A stretch of DNA of 64,000 nucleotides from Pyronema omphalodes. Its lineage: Eukaryota; Ascomycota; Pezizomycetes; Pezizales; Pyronemataceae. Position 1 is the first letter of the stretch. Each line of letters begins with the position of its first letter. The translations under genes were made by a program, and so were the position numbers. Location of the stretch: assembly GCA_024516155.1 (NCBI GenBank), contig JAJJXM010000036.1, positions 310,001 through 374,000 of the forward strand, in the 5' to 3' direction. Below are positions 23,881 to 35,649 of the stretch, piece by piece. The notes beneath the pieces are model-generated. The model saw only the letters and a list, made by a program, of their open reading frames with translations. It was not told the DNA's origin and did no database searches.

Positions 23881-26720
23881 AAGAAAAGCACGTTTCTAAA
23901 GGCTTATGGGATGAAGTTATGCAGGGTTAGGCTTATAGAAAGAGCTAGGTTACATCTACATAATTACATTTACGTTTTAATCATACACTGACAGAGGCCA
24001 TAAAGGCCTATGCAGGACGCAAAGAAATACCCAAATCCCGTTCTCGTGGCCAAGGACGCCTGATTAGCAAGAGCTAGGTTTGTATGGCGCCATCGGCAGG
24101 AACAACCTCAAGTACCTCGTGGACCTAGTGGTGGGAAAATATCAACGAAGATCGAGTCATCCATGATCATTTGTTCTAGACGTATGACCTTTGACAGCGG
24201 GGCTGATAATTGTGATTGTCTTATTATCTTATTATTCTAAACATAAATCTATGTATACCTAACCAGCTAGCAAAAGCCCGAAAGATTCAGCCTTATGTAT
24301 GGTTATTGTAGATTAGTCCCACCGTGCATAGAACGGTTCAGGAAGTTTTTATGTAGGACATGTGAACCTATTGCACCCGAAATAGAAATAAAAGTACTCA
24401 AAGGGCTGAAAGGCTGAAAGGCTAAAGAGCTAGGTTTTTATGGCGCCATCGGTAGGGAAAACGTAAGGGGGCTCGTAGTAAGATACGTATGCAAGGCAGT
24501 ATTGCAGAGTCATTGTGTTTTCCGTGCGTACTTCGCTTTCCAGATTCAATTGCAGCTAGCTAGACAGATCATGAATCGACAGCATGGCGGATGACTGGAA
24601 TTCTTCTAATCATCCTTAATATAGAGCTACGTATATAGAGATAGCGAGCTATCAGAATCCCGTAAAATTCAGCCTTACATATGTACTCAATGTTGTTGCA
24701 GATCTGAGATCTGGGATATGGCTGCTCAGTGAGTTATATAAACATGATATTATGAGAAATAGGTGGCACCACTGACTTGTCCTTCCGTACCCTGAAAGTC
24801 TTATGCGGAATAATTTTTACGTACTATGTACCTACCTGGTAACTATATCATGATATATACTGGAGGAATACATACAATAAGTATTGAAGTTTTGAATATC
24901 TTGCAATATGAGCATTTTCACAGGCAGAAAAATGGTCCCTGCGATTGACAATTGTCCATGCATACATACCTCAGGTTTTGTTGCCTTGATTCCAGGACTC
25001 CTGATTCAGTCCCTTATGTCACGTTACATACAGAACTGCTGTCCGGTAAGCCTTTGAGGAATCTATGATAACTGGTAGCGGGTGCTAGTACATGAACATC
25101 ATCACCTTCGCGCTGCACAGTCGGGAGATTTCTTGGATATATGTACTATGACCAACCTGGAGTGTAACACCGGAAATTAAAATACCGTCCTGTGTACGCG
25201 GTATCGGTACCATAAGCCAATGAAAAGCTACATAAAACATATAACATTCTGGCTTTCTAAACATAATGTACGCATGACAGTGATATGTTACGTGTAAGGG
25301 TAATTAAAGCATCACTCGCTCGTTACTCCTGGGATAATAATTGACTCTTCCTTCCGTATCCCGAAAGGCTTATGCCGAACAAGCCTCACGTGACTATGTA
25401 CCTAACTGGTAATTATCTCATGATATATTCTGGAGGAATACATAAATTAAGCATTGAAGTTTTGGGTATCCTGCATGAGCATTTTCCCAGGCATCAAAAT
25501 GGACCCTGTGATTTGCCATGCACATACCTCAGGTTTTGTGGCTAGATTCCAGAACCCTTGATCCAGCCTTTTATGTGACGTTACATATGATACTCCGTTC
25601 CGATGAATCTCTGAGGAATCCATGACGGTACGGGTAGCGGGTGCTACATGAATATTACCACCTGTGCGCTGCGCAGTCGGGAGAGTTTTTAGATACTTCA
25701 CCGGCCTTTTATCTCAAGGCCTGTCGAGAGAATGATCTGTAACTCTGGCCCCGAGTCAACTTTGGCATGAGGTATGTACATAGTCTAGAGTAATTTTGAA
25801 AATGCTTATGTCTTCCATGTCAAGATACCCCAGAAATGTAAGTATGCAGAGTCTTTTCAGGAAAAAAAAAACGTGCTCGAAAAGGCTGAAGGGCTGAAAG
25901 GCTAGGTTTTGAAAGACCCTAGCTTTTTAGGATATTATGGGAATGTGAAGACATGTATGCCCCGGTGATATTGCCGAGTCATTATGTTTTCCGTGCGTGA
26001 GCGCTTGATTGCAGATTCAATTTCGGCTAACTAGACTGATGACAGCAAGGCAGATATACTGAGATTACTCTGTGTATAAGACTATTGACAGCTAGCGAAA
26101 GCTCGTAAGATTCAGCCTTACATGCTGTTATTCAGTTATATTGCAGATCTAAGACATCAAGGCGAAAGCCGGCGTAGTAAGGTATATATACATGGTATCA
26201 TGAGAAAGACGCGGGAACACGAAGGTATTTTACGTATAAGGGCAATGAAATCATTACTCGATTGTTACTCGTGGTATAATCTACTCTTACCTACGTAACA
26301 TTAAAGGCTTATGCGGAACAACCCCTACGTAACTTTATATCCACGTATCACATGTCTCATAATACCAGATGAGTCCATGCATTGAATATTCTGTATGGAT
26401 TTGTCATAAGATTCATCAAAATAAACGCTATGATTTGCAACACATACAAGTCATACCTCAGGTTCTTGTTCTAATTCCAGAACGCTTGGTTCAGTACCTC
26501 CCGTGTCATTACAGTAATCCTTTCCACTAAACCTCCGAGAAATCCATGACAACGGATACCAGACGAAACGTAGAAATAATCGTCACCCGCTATGTGGTGA
26601 GATGTCTTATCCGCTTCCCCAGCTTGCAGTGTAACCTCAGAATACCATCCCTGTGTAAGTGGTACTGCAAGGCTGTGCACAGTGTTTGAGGCCACATAAA
26701 GCTACACGCATACGCAACCT
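23860..26720 (+). repeat. Degenerate direct-repeat family, at least four partial copies
   Basis: Shared blocks recur in the same order: GGCTGAAAGGCTA...AGCTAGGTT, GCGCCATCGG, TTTTCCGTGCGT, GATTCAGCCTTA, a CTTCCGTA...GGCTTATGC block, CATGATATATxCTGGAGGAATACAT and ACCTCAGGTT. Full-order copies lie at about 24390-25280 and 25870-26720; a half copy is at 25300-25710 and a front part at 23860-24300. On the minus strand two units keep homologous short frames (25701-25447 and 26695-26471) sharing an AFWN/GFWN end, while a third is broken by stops. They look like decayed copies of one duplicated sequence; I recognise no transposon protein. Confidence 0.7.
23952..24069 (-). mobile_element. Truncated SINE copy (SINE-3)
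   Basis: About 118 bp flanked by a perfect 11-bp target-site duplication, AGAGCTAGGTT (23941-23951 and 24070-24080). On the minus strand it matches the 3' half of SINE-1 and SINE-2, including GGCCACGAGAACGGG and ATAGGCCTTTATGGCCT. The A-rich tail is degenerate (ATTAAAACGTAAATG). The paralogous repeat copy at about 24427-24450 has the same site without the insert. Confidence 0.8.
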
Positions 26721-27792
26721 CTGACATTAACCATCTACATACGGTGGAATATGCACCATACAGGAAAAAGCAAGGATTATAGCTACGACCGGGTTTCGCA
26801 CCACGATCTTACATAGACGAACCTTGAAGTATGGTAAGTATTCTCTTGCATGTGCATACGCAACCACATAATTTCCCACTGCATATTTCTAGAAATTGCA
26901 AGATGATTCAAACCTCAAACTTCAAAGTGCATAATACGGATATGTATGTTCTAAATCATTTTCCTGCTGCCTACGTTAAGAGAGAAAGTTCTGTAGGCAG
27001 GTGAGAAACTTTGAGGCTTCTATGTCCTCATGATCAAGAAAATGACTAGTGATCGCAAAGTGCACTTCTTAGTAGATGTGTACGGCTTCATGATTTTATA
27101 TCACGTGAGAGTGAGTGAAGAAAGCCTCAGCAAAGTGACGTGGCTAGGTAACTTGAGGGCTATGCATGAAGTAACAGCAGAACGTAGGTAAGTAGGTGCT
27201 TCATTGGAATCCCAGCTGTATTGGAACTAATGATCCTTTATACATACCACCTTTGCATGTACCCCTGAAATAGACAACCCCTACTCCTGGATCCCAGCCG
27301 ATGGAAGCCGGGATTCTAAAAACCCCATGTAAATAATGTGCGCAGTGCGCTTATTAGCCAGGTATGTATTAAGTACCTAGATATGCAGGGTTTTCAAGGC
27401 ACATAGTCGTGCTCAGTATATGCACCATACGGCATCGGCATATGATTCTTTGGAGGTTTTAGGCTGGCCATATTGAGAATGTCCGAGATTATTTGGAATT
27501 TGCCGATGCCGATGCGGATACTGAGGAATGTTGACATGAGATAGGAGGGTTAGGTGGTTATTATTAATTTGAAGGAGGATGGGGAAAATGGGGGTGTGAA
27601 AGGCCTTTGTCGAAACGGCAGGAATGTAGCAGGCCTCGATATGTGTCACTCGTAACTTTATTCGGTCTGGATTTTCGGCCTTTGAGGGTTTAAGGAAGCT
27701 ATAAGAATATCACGATGTAAAATGTACACTGTCTACAGTCATATGTAGCTCACTGTAAGGCAGTCTGTTCAGAGAATGTGCCCAAAGAAATA
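26721..27792. other. Intergenic, no gene seen
   Basis: AT-rich. The frame at 27649-27413 on the minus strand (78 residues) has no recognisable feature. Confidence 0.4.
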
Positions 27793-27997
27793 CTGGAGGA
27801 CTTCCCATCGCTCTATTCGGGGCGCATAGAACAACCCCAACTTCACCTATACGATAGCAACAGAAAATCCGAATAGACAGGGGGTTACCTACCCCCCTGT
27901 CTATCCTAGTGCTCTATTCGCGTTTTATAGAAAATATTTTTTTGTGGTGAAATAGGCTCTCCCGCTTGTTGCTATAGAGCGATGGGAAGTCGTCCAT
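27793..27997. mobile_element. MITE with TA target duplication (Tc1/mariner-like)
   Basis: About 205 bp with terminal inverted repeats. The left end CTGGAGGACTTCCCATCGCT and the right end, read inverted, ATGGACGACTTCCCATCGCT differ at two positions, and the match continues through CTAT. TA lies immediately outside each end (27791-27792 and 27998-27999). The centre holds a palindrome, GATAGACAGGGGG near 27881 against CCCCCCTGTCTATC. No coding capacity. Size, TIRs and TA duplication fit a non-autonomous Tc1/mariner element. Confidence 0.8.
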
Positions 27998-27999
27998 TA

Positions 28000-29356
28000 T
28001 GGCATTATGACGATTTACCCAGTGCTTTGGAAGTTCAATTACCTGTTATATGTTTTCTTAGGTATCGTAAAGATAGAGAATTAGCATTGGAAGATGGTTA
28101 TATTTAGTGTATTTGAGCACTGGATATACAATATAGATAAAGAAGGCGGACTGGAGTTTAGTATTCAGAACTGAATGCATAAGGTGCATAAGTCCTACTT
28201 AAAGCAAGATAACCCTTTAGACTGTGCTAACTTATAATGTATATATATTCGAGACTGAGACCAATACATACTTCTGTAGCTTGTGCTACAGAAAAGGACC
28301 TACATTCTTGTATGCAATCCATCATCATCGACCGGTCGCATACATACTAGTGACTACCACGACCGGATTAAGCACAACTGAGGCTTGAAATCATGACCAG
28401 GTTGTTTTATGTACATTGACTATCGCTTTATGAGTGGAAGGACATCAGGTGGACAACGAAAGTTAGCATCAACACTGAGTAAGGTATCAGGAATGGAAAT
28501 CATATGCAGTGTACTGTTCAGAAGTCATATTGTTAGGGATTGCCATAGGCCATCATATGCAAGATAGTTATCACGTATGAGCATTTTGAGTCAAGTAGCA
28601 TGATGCTATATGCATATGTTCACTACATGGGTTTCATTGATTTCTGCAGCCTAGAGTGGGCGTCAAATCAAAAATGTAATGCTGCTTAATATATATTAAT
28701 CGAATCAAGATCAACTAGACATATCTGCAAAATATCCGTGGCTGTGTTTACGATGGATGCCCAGATTTTCTCTAGAATATCAAATGCAACCGTCAGCGGC
28801 TAATATATTCAGGTGTCTATGCGCACTGTAGATGCCTATCTAATATTTGATTCGTTACCCTGGCACTAAAAACACCAACGCGGTAGACAGCGAATTCTCT
28901 TGTCACCGAAGGTCATGTACAGAGCCGTACCAATGCGCTTATTTGGTCTGTCCGACCACCGCGTCTAATTGATATTTTTGGCAAATGATCAACCCAACTA
29001 CACCAACTCCATAGCCAGTGCAGAAGGTAAGCTTTGTATAACACTAGATTTACCCCACAAATTGTATCCGACATCCTGGGGAATTACGCCGCATCGCAAC
29101 GACAAACACTGGAACCCTAGGAATTATGAAACCTTGCACGAAACGCACTCAGCCACTACCGTATCACATCAATGCCAAATACGCCAGAGCAGCCATAATT
29201 GCGCAACTCATTTTTTTCTTTCTTCCCAATGACCAACCTTGAAGGAAGTCCTTTATTCTCTTCAGTACCATCACCAACCGCAGAACATTTATTACTCCCA
29301 CACCTTTAAAGTTCAAACAATTCACCGAATAATAGGCCACCTTGAAACAAGTGAAC
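28000..29356. other. Intergenic upstream of the PPxY gene
   Basis: No gene supported. A 26-codon frame starting at 29229 (MTNLEGSPLFSS...) could be an upstream ORF or an extra first exon of the next gene, but no good splice donor follows it. Confidence 0.35.
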
Positions 29357-30089
29357 ATGAATGCCTTTCTTGCGTAAGCGCCCGTATTTCCTTCGTGATC
29401 ATTAATCTTAAGCTCAAGGCTTCCTGTCGTTTCTCGCCATCCAAAGCATCTCTAACGAGCACAGAATCGCTTTCATGCTAACCTTTTTCCTGGCAATCTG
29501 GTTTATGCGCCGTATATGGATTCAAAATGCAGTAGATCATGAAGAAACAGAACGTTGGAAGCATTTCAACGGGATGAGGATGAACCCGGATAATCAACAT
29601 GGAAATCGCATCAATGTTGTAGTAGATGACCACTCCAATATGCCTACCAGGTAGGTTTTCATTTATGTTCAGGTCCTGCCGGTCAAATCGAATATAGTTT
29701 CAATGCAGAGAACCGTATAAGGGATGCCTTATGTCTGACCGGAATCAGAATCATACGCCGGAGAATGTTCAAAGTTACTGACACGTATCAGGCCTTTAGC
29801 TTCGCATCTACATAATCGTTCCGCGGATCAGTTACCATTATACGAAGCAGCTCCTCCGGATTATAGCTCCATTTACAACAAGGGAGCAGCGCTGCCACCG
29901 CAATACGGTACCAATGGAGCCTCCGAGGCCTGGCAGCATGTACACCTAGGAGCACCAGCACCTCCTCCAGTAGCTCTAGACCATCCGGCGTTGGCAAATA
30001 ATGAATCTACGAGAAACGTACAAGCTACACCTTCGGAGACTCGAGGAGACCGTATTCCAGATGTTTGGAGTCGCCTAAGGGGTGCCTGA
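29357..30089 (+). CDS. Small single-pass membrane protein with PPxY motif
   Basis: Three exons found by splice signals and frame continuity: 29357-29373, 29447-29650 and 29792-30089, giving 172 residues. The first exon is only 17 bases, so the start is the least certain part. Residues about 10-29 (HRIAFMLTFFLAIWFMRRIW) form one hydrophobic segment with a basic cytosolic end. The rest is hydrophilic, with APPDYSS near residue 94, a class I WW-ligand (PPxY) of the kind bound by Rsp5/Nedd4 ubiquitin ligases, and LPPQYG soon after. This layout resembles adaptors such as Rcr1/Rcr2, but I see no sequence-level proof. Codon use and the absence of stops over 297 bases in exon 3 support a real gene. 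Confidence 0.6.
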
Positions 30090-31404
30090 GACGGGTCTAA
30101 TCATGCGACAAGGGAAACTGGAGGCTGTGCTGAGGAAATGAGCATAGTGTTGTTTTCAGATGTGCATTTGAATGGTTCTTTTAGACCTTAGACATCGTGG
30201 GCATTAGGTGTACTTTTGTGAATATCTGTTTGGGAACATTTCATACTGGGCGCGTAATATTATTGGAAGCATATCAGGATTAAAGCTTCATATAGATTTT
30301 TTGGTTTCAAAAAAGGAATTGTACTATTAGAATATGCCATAAGGCAAAGCATATCTACGCTGAAGCCTTGGTCAAACGAAAGGCGATATACAAAGAACCA
30401 ATTGATGAAGACAGTGAGATTGACTGTTTTCATGTAACATATTTTAAGTTTAACTGAGGAGCCTAAGGCACACTTTGACGGCAGCCTAAGTTATGAATCA
30501 TGGCGCTAGTATGCTACAGTACTGAGGAAGCCTTACTGATGTGTACAGGTACACATATAGGCATGGACAAGTCTATGTGCTACTGCATTAGGACAGGGGT
30601 CTAAGGCGCCTAACCTGGGTTAGCCTCGGTAACACAGCCACCACACCTTGGGAACGAGCTGCGTCGGCACGCATACGCACCTAGAACCTCATCCTTGGGT
30701 CACTTAAATTCCTTACACGTAGAAACGCTATTGCTATGGCACCCATACATACGTTTTCCAAATCTTCGGATAGGCTCCGGCGTTTCATGAGGCTAAAAAT
30801 CTGGCATACCGCGGCTATGCATCTCTTTAATTAGGGTAACTTCTACTAATCCGGTGCGCCCTGAGTAATGATTATCCATCTGAGTCGACTCTGAGATTAT
30901 TCCCGGAGTATTAGATTCATTGGAAGAATACTGGGAATACTGTGACGCGGAACAGTTTAGCCAGCTGCCCCGTCACTTATCAGTTTGCTGTTGCATGCTT
31001 TTCCAGATTAGGTAGCCACCTCAGGTTTCAGATGTGTGTATGCGAAGCCTCAGGTATCATGCAGTTAACCTGTCAGCAGTGCGCACCAGCCTACAATGTC
31101 GTCATTGTTCGAAAGAACAGGCTGTCTAGGGTTATCATATTGAATGCCTTAGGTGTGTGGAGAATTTGCAATTTCTTGAACGGTATCACGAAATTGCTCG
31201 GCAAGATTGGTAAAATTGGTCACATCCGCGGTTTAAAAAAAGAATTTTACTCTGTGTCACCTTACTTGATACATCTTCAATCCCTAAGGGCCATCAGTTT
31301 ATATATGATTGTCATTGTCGCTCCTCCTTATACCAGCCATCAAATTATCCAATCTCAATCAGTAAAGCTAAAGCGACTTCAGTACAGACATCTTATTCTA
31401 TACA
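30090..31404. other. Intergenic, no gene seen
   Basis: AT-rich. A 159-codon frame at 30942-31421 overlaps the start of the zinc-finger gene and shows no family features; I treat it as chance. Confidence 0.4.
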
Positions 31405-31974
31405 ATGGCATCTCTTCCTAGTCCACCTCTTTCCACGGTATTTCTGTCGCCATTCATGGAGGTTATACATAACTTACAAAAGTCGTAGACTACCGAATTT
31501 TCCTGTCCATCCACCGGCTGCGAATTTTCAGAGAAACCATTCACCGGTGAAGGAGCCGAAATTCAATACAAGTCAGTATCTTTATCCCGGCCTCAATTAT
31601 ACAATGTTTTCATACTTACTCAGTGTAGACGGCACATGAACAAACACAAGCTTCTGTGTCCTCTTAAAGAATGTCCACGATCGAAAGATGGAAACGGTTT
31701 TTCTAGAGCAGATAATTTCAAGACTCATATGAAAGGCCACGAGGGAAACAAGAATTCTACTCTTGTCCTAACCGGGAGAATTCAGAGGCAGAGATCACCA
31801 TCGAGCAATGATGCACACAAAGAGGCAGTCGGAGCATTACAGAAGATTCTACTAGACACGGTTGCCCAACTTGAGGAATGTAAAAAACAATTCGGCGATC
31901 AAATCGTTGTTGTCAACAAAGAACAATACACACCACCAACCCCTCCCAAGGAAGAGGATGCCTTATCGCCATAG
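31405..31974 (+). CDS. Small C2H2 zinc-finger protein
   Basis: Three exons, 31405-31437, 31489-31571 and 31629-31974, give 153 residues. Two zinc-binding units are visible: FSCPSTGCEFS followed, across the second intron, by RHMNKH (Cys-x4-Cys ... His-x3-His), and LLCPLKECPRSKDGNGF followed by NFKTHMKGH (Cys-x4-Cys ... His-x3-His). The spacing between the Cys and His pairs is longer than in a classic C2H2 finger, as in many fungal regulators of this type. The C-terminus has a predicted helix (EAVGALQKILLDTVAQLEEC) and a Pro-rich end. A nuclear DNA-binding role is likely by family; the target is unknown. It lies about 1.2 kb from the stop codon of the convergently oriented class V enzyme gene. 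Confidence 0.7.
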
Positions 31975-33170
31975 ATGCATGGACGGAATTCCAAAGGGTT
32001 AATTCATGCTGAATCATTTCCAGTTAGATACCTAACATCAGAAAGACCTTCTGATTTCACAGCTTTTTTTTTCAGTATGTATCGTGTTTTAACGATGGTG
32101 GCTTATGAAGTAATGATGACGTTTGTATGTGGCTATTATTGGGAAGCAAGTTTACTTTGATGTTGGGTAAAGTTGGAGGGGTTTGAGATGTTTTTCTTAG
32201 ATTTTATATGTACTTGACGAATCATGTTGGTCTCTGAAGAACATTTGAGTTCATATTTCAACAAGTTCGAATATTAGTATAATTTTATCCAAAGATCATC
32301 CCAAAAAAATAATGCCCCCTCAACTCTCATAGATATCCAAACCAATAATATATACATTTGGCATTATAATGACCGCGGATGGCCTCTGTTGTAGACCCTC
32401 GAATCCTGAAAAGCAATACGAGCAAAAGACATTTGTAGGGCTGGGCCCTGCCAAGCTTCGGCAGCGCTTATATTTTGCAAATTGTATCGAGATATGTCTC
32501 AGAGAATCGCAGGAGTACAGCTGTAATGAACATTCCGGAACGACTGATTCATCTATTTCCAGCATTACCTCCCTGGCCTGCTCCGTAGATCGTACGATTA
32601 TGCCGATTATAGCCTGCTATTACTTAGAACAACCCCCTTTCAGCGCCAATTGACTTATTTAACAATCGATTAAGCCCTCTCGATAATACCTGATCTCTGC
32701 ATCGGTGATTTTAGTATGCCTAATGTTGGGTGTGCCTAGTTCCGCACATTCCAAAACGTTCCAGTAAAACAATAAGTGCATTACGGCTGAAAAAAATACG
32801 GAAGAGGATATATTATTACTTAATTTTAGGTGTTGGGCCAGTCAAATCAAAACAGTTTCTGGCGATAGGGCTTCTTGAGGACTACTTATCGGTCTTAGTA
32901 GCACTTATATCCTGCTGTCATTCGTCGGTTCAGAGCTGCGCACGTTTCACTGCGCATGTGAAGATTATGCGCATAACCGCCTGACATTTCAAAGCTATGA
33001 GTCATGTAGAATCACTGCTGATTTCAGTACTTGGACTTCAAAGTAGTATGTTTGTGAACAGTAGGTTGTGTTTCTAGGAATGACATTCCTAAACTGCGAT
33101 ATCATTAAGAAATAGAGACTCTTTATCTACGAACTTTATTGGACCACTATCCAGCTTAAAACAAACTCCG
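31975..33170. other. Intergenic between convergent genes
   Basis: No gene supported. Overlapping frames on both strands near 32320-32653 look like chance. Confidence 0.4.
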
Positions 33171-34630
33171 TTAGATGGTAGCCTCTCGAAGCTTGTTCTC
33201 TAGTACCCATTGACCGCTCTTCACACATTCTACGAGCTCCATAACAACTTCAGCTCCCTTAACAAAGTCTTGTTCCTCAAGATAAACCTGACCACTGATT
33301 CTGCACCACCATGCACCACTGTACTCAACAACTGCAATGTAAGTTCCCTTTGAATCCATCTCGCCGGTGATCCAGTCAACAACCTTTTCCATCTGTTGGA
33401 CCTGGCTCATTTCCAATGGAAGGCGAATCATACACATACCCACCCCACCCTCTCCATAGCTATCCATGATCTCCGTTCCAAACCGATCCCTAAAGATCTC
33501 TGCGCCCTTCTTCGCAATCTTATACGTGTACTCCATAATCTTTTCCTCCCCACCAATCCACTTCCTAAACCCAATCGCCGCCGGCACAGATAAATAGCTG
33601 CTTCCATCCGTTGTACCCACAAATGTAAACTGCTTCGCCCACCCATCATCCCCATCAACTGCGGGCAATGGTGAGCGCGTTTGCTCAGCGCCTAATGATA
33701 CGAAGCCCCAACTCGTTGGCATAGTGCTTCTTATCAAACCCTGGTTCCGCTCAGCCACATACAGGAATGCGCAGCCACGCGGGGCGAACAACCATTTATG
33801 GCAATTACTAGTAATAAAATCCGGATCTAATTTTTGGATATCAAGAGGAATCTGACCAATTCCATGCGCGGCATCTATCAAGGACAAAATTCCAAGTTGT
33901 TTACAAGTAGCAGTTAAGCGTTCGAAAGGAAGTCGAACTGCGGGTTGTGAAACAATTGTGTCGAAAACAGCTAGCTTAACACGACCCTTGCAATCGGTAA
34001 CCGCCGTACGGAAGAGTGAGATAAGGTCATCGTCGGTTATCGGTAATTGAACTTTGACGCGCAGGGCTTCCGCACAGGTGCTTTCAGAGATGTATAAAAC
34101 GGTATTACCGCACGCGCCGTAGATGAAGTCAAAGTAGAGAATTGTGTCACCGGGTGAGTATTGGAGACCACGGAGAATTGTGTTAACCCCGCTGGTCGCG
34201 TTCCCGACAAATACAACGGAGCTGAAAGGTGCGTTGATGAGCTTTGCAACTGCTTGACGTGATTCAAGGAGTAGGCGTGGGTAACAGGCGCGGATAAAGG
34301 TATCTGGACGCTTCTCGGAGAGGGATTGGAAGTGCTGGTAGACACGGGATACAGGCGCGGGACAGGAACCGAAAGAACCTGATGATTTTAGCAATGCTTG
34401 ATTCGTTCGTGACAAAGGAGTTTACCGTGATTGAGGTTAATCCAGTCTTCGTCAAAGCCGAAGTACTTTCTAAGCTCATGACCGAAGGAAGGTGGGTCTC
34501 CGGCGGGGATAGCGAGAGAGTTGGCCTCGGCCATGGTGGGAGCGAACGGTCCTGGCATTGTGTGAATGAAGCTTGCAGGCGGACTGTCGAAGAGCAGCTC
34601 CCGACTATTTGAGCTCGATCTTTGAGTCAT
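33171..34630 (-). CDS. PLP-dependent class V aminotransferase-fold enzyme (isopenicillin N epimerase/LolT/Egt2-like)
   Basis: Two exons on the minus strand, 34630-34426 and 34378-33171, joined across a 47-bp intron that splits the Gly of NHGSFGSCP, give 470 residues. Class V signatures run in order: INLNHGSFGSCP near residue 65, FVGNATSGVNTILRGL (phosphate binding), the pyridine-binding Asp in LIDAAHGIGQIPLD, and the Schiff-base Lys in SNCHKWLF (about 262), followed by APRGCAFLYV. This subgroup includes isopenicillin N epimerase-like enzymes, LolT and the C-S lyase Egt2 of ergothioneine synthesis. Which reaction applies cannot be read from the sequence; a cysteine desulfurase role is less likely, because no catalytic Cys loop is evident. 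No targeting signal seen, so cytosolic is likely. Confidence 0.85.
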
Positions 34631-35649
34631 TCATACTGACCATCCATTTCTATGAGTCCATGCCTACCCCACCCCCACGATCCGAGCTGTGGCCTTTGTA
34701 CGTCATGCGAACCCTTTTTCGGCACCGGCCGATGATTTAAGGTTTATTCAGGCAGAATTATAAAAACCAGCATGATTAATGGTTTTTCATCATACGAGAT
34801 ATGTACTACCCCCTGCATCATGTCGTATCGGCAGTGGTTCAAATATCGTGACACAAACATACTTAATAGTCTGGCATATTCAAAACTAAATTCGTTTGAG
34901 GTTGGATAATTACAAAGGCAACGAGGACTAAAGGTGGTGGTGGGCAGCGGGTGACCATATGTGTTGCGTTTCCTTGAATTCTGGCGAGTCATTTATTATG
35001 ACGTTGAGCTAGTGGGTTGCGCTAGTGCGAATACTGGGAATGCTCATTTAGAAGGGAGTCCAAGACGCCTTAACTACAGAAATCCAGGCGTTGCCAGTCG
35101 GTGACTAACCTTTTATTCGCTTGGAATATAAAACCGCAATGATAGATGAGTTCAAAAGTTTAAACGAAGGACTTTGGACACTCTTTGCCTTTGATACACT
35201 TCAGTTTTAAAAACCTTCACGATTTTCCGCCGCTCGAGTGTATACGGATCAACAAAACACGAAAGCGCAGGACATTACTCGCCATAGACGGTGTCTTTCA
35301 AGCACTAGAAAGAGCTAATATTACTCCCACACTTTCAAATGCATTCTCCATGGCTATGAAATACTTGACAAGGAAAAAAGGGACTTTCAATAAAGGTAGT
35401 CCAATATCAGCGCCCTAGGAAAAGACAGCACGATGTAAACCCACTCAACGATCTCATTCTAGACGAACTTCCTGGAGATAAAAGTATATTTGCAAGACCG
35501 AAGAAGAATAAAAGCAAAAGAATAAACTGCTAAAGTTAGCTGGATATCTATTTTTGTTAGGAAAGCATTAGAACGGATTAAGGATGTGTTTGTCTGGACT
35601 GAAAACAAAGTTTTTTGGCCTGTTTTCACAGGTAAAGAGGGTTAAAATC
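34631..35649. other. Intergenic, no gene seen
   Basis: Promoter of the class V enzyme gene on one side. A 77-codon frame at 35185-35418 has no recognisable features. Confidence 0.35.

Noticed and set aside
30942..31421. 159-codon plus-strand frame
   Set aside because: No recognisable features, and it overlaps the start of the better-supported zinc-finger gene in another frame.
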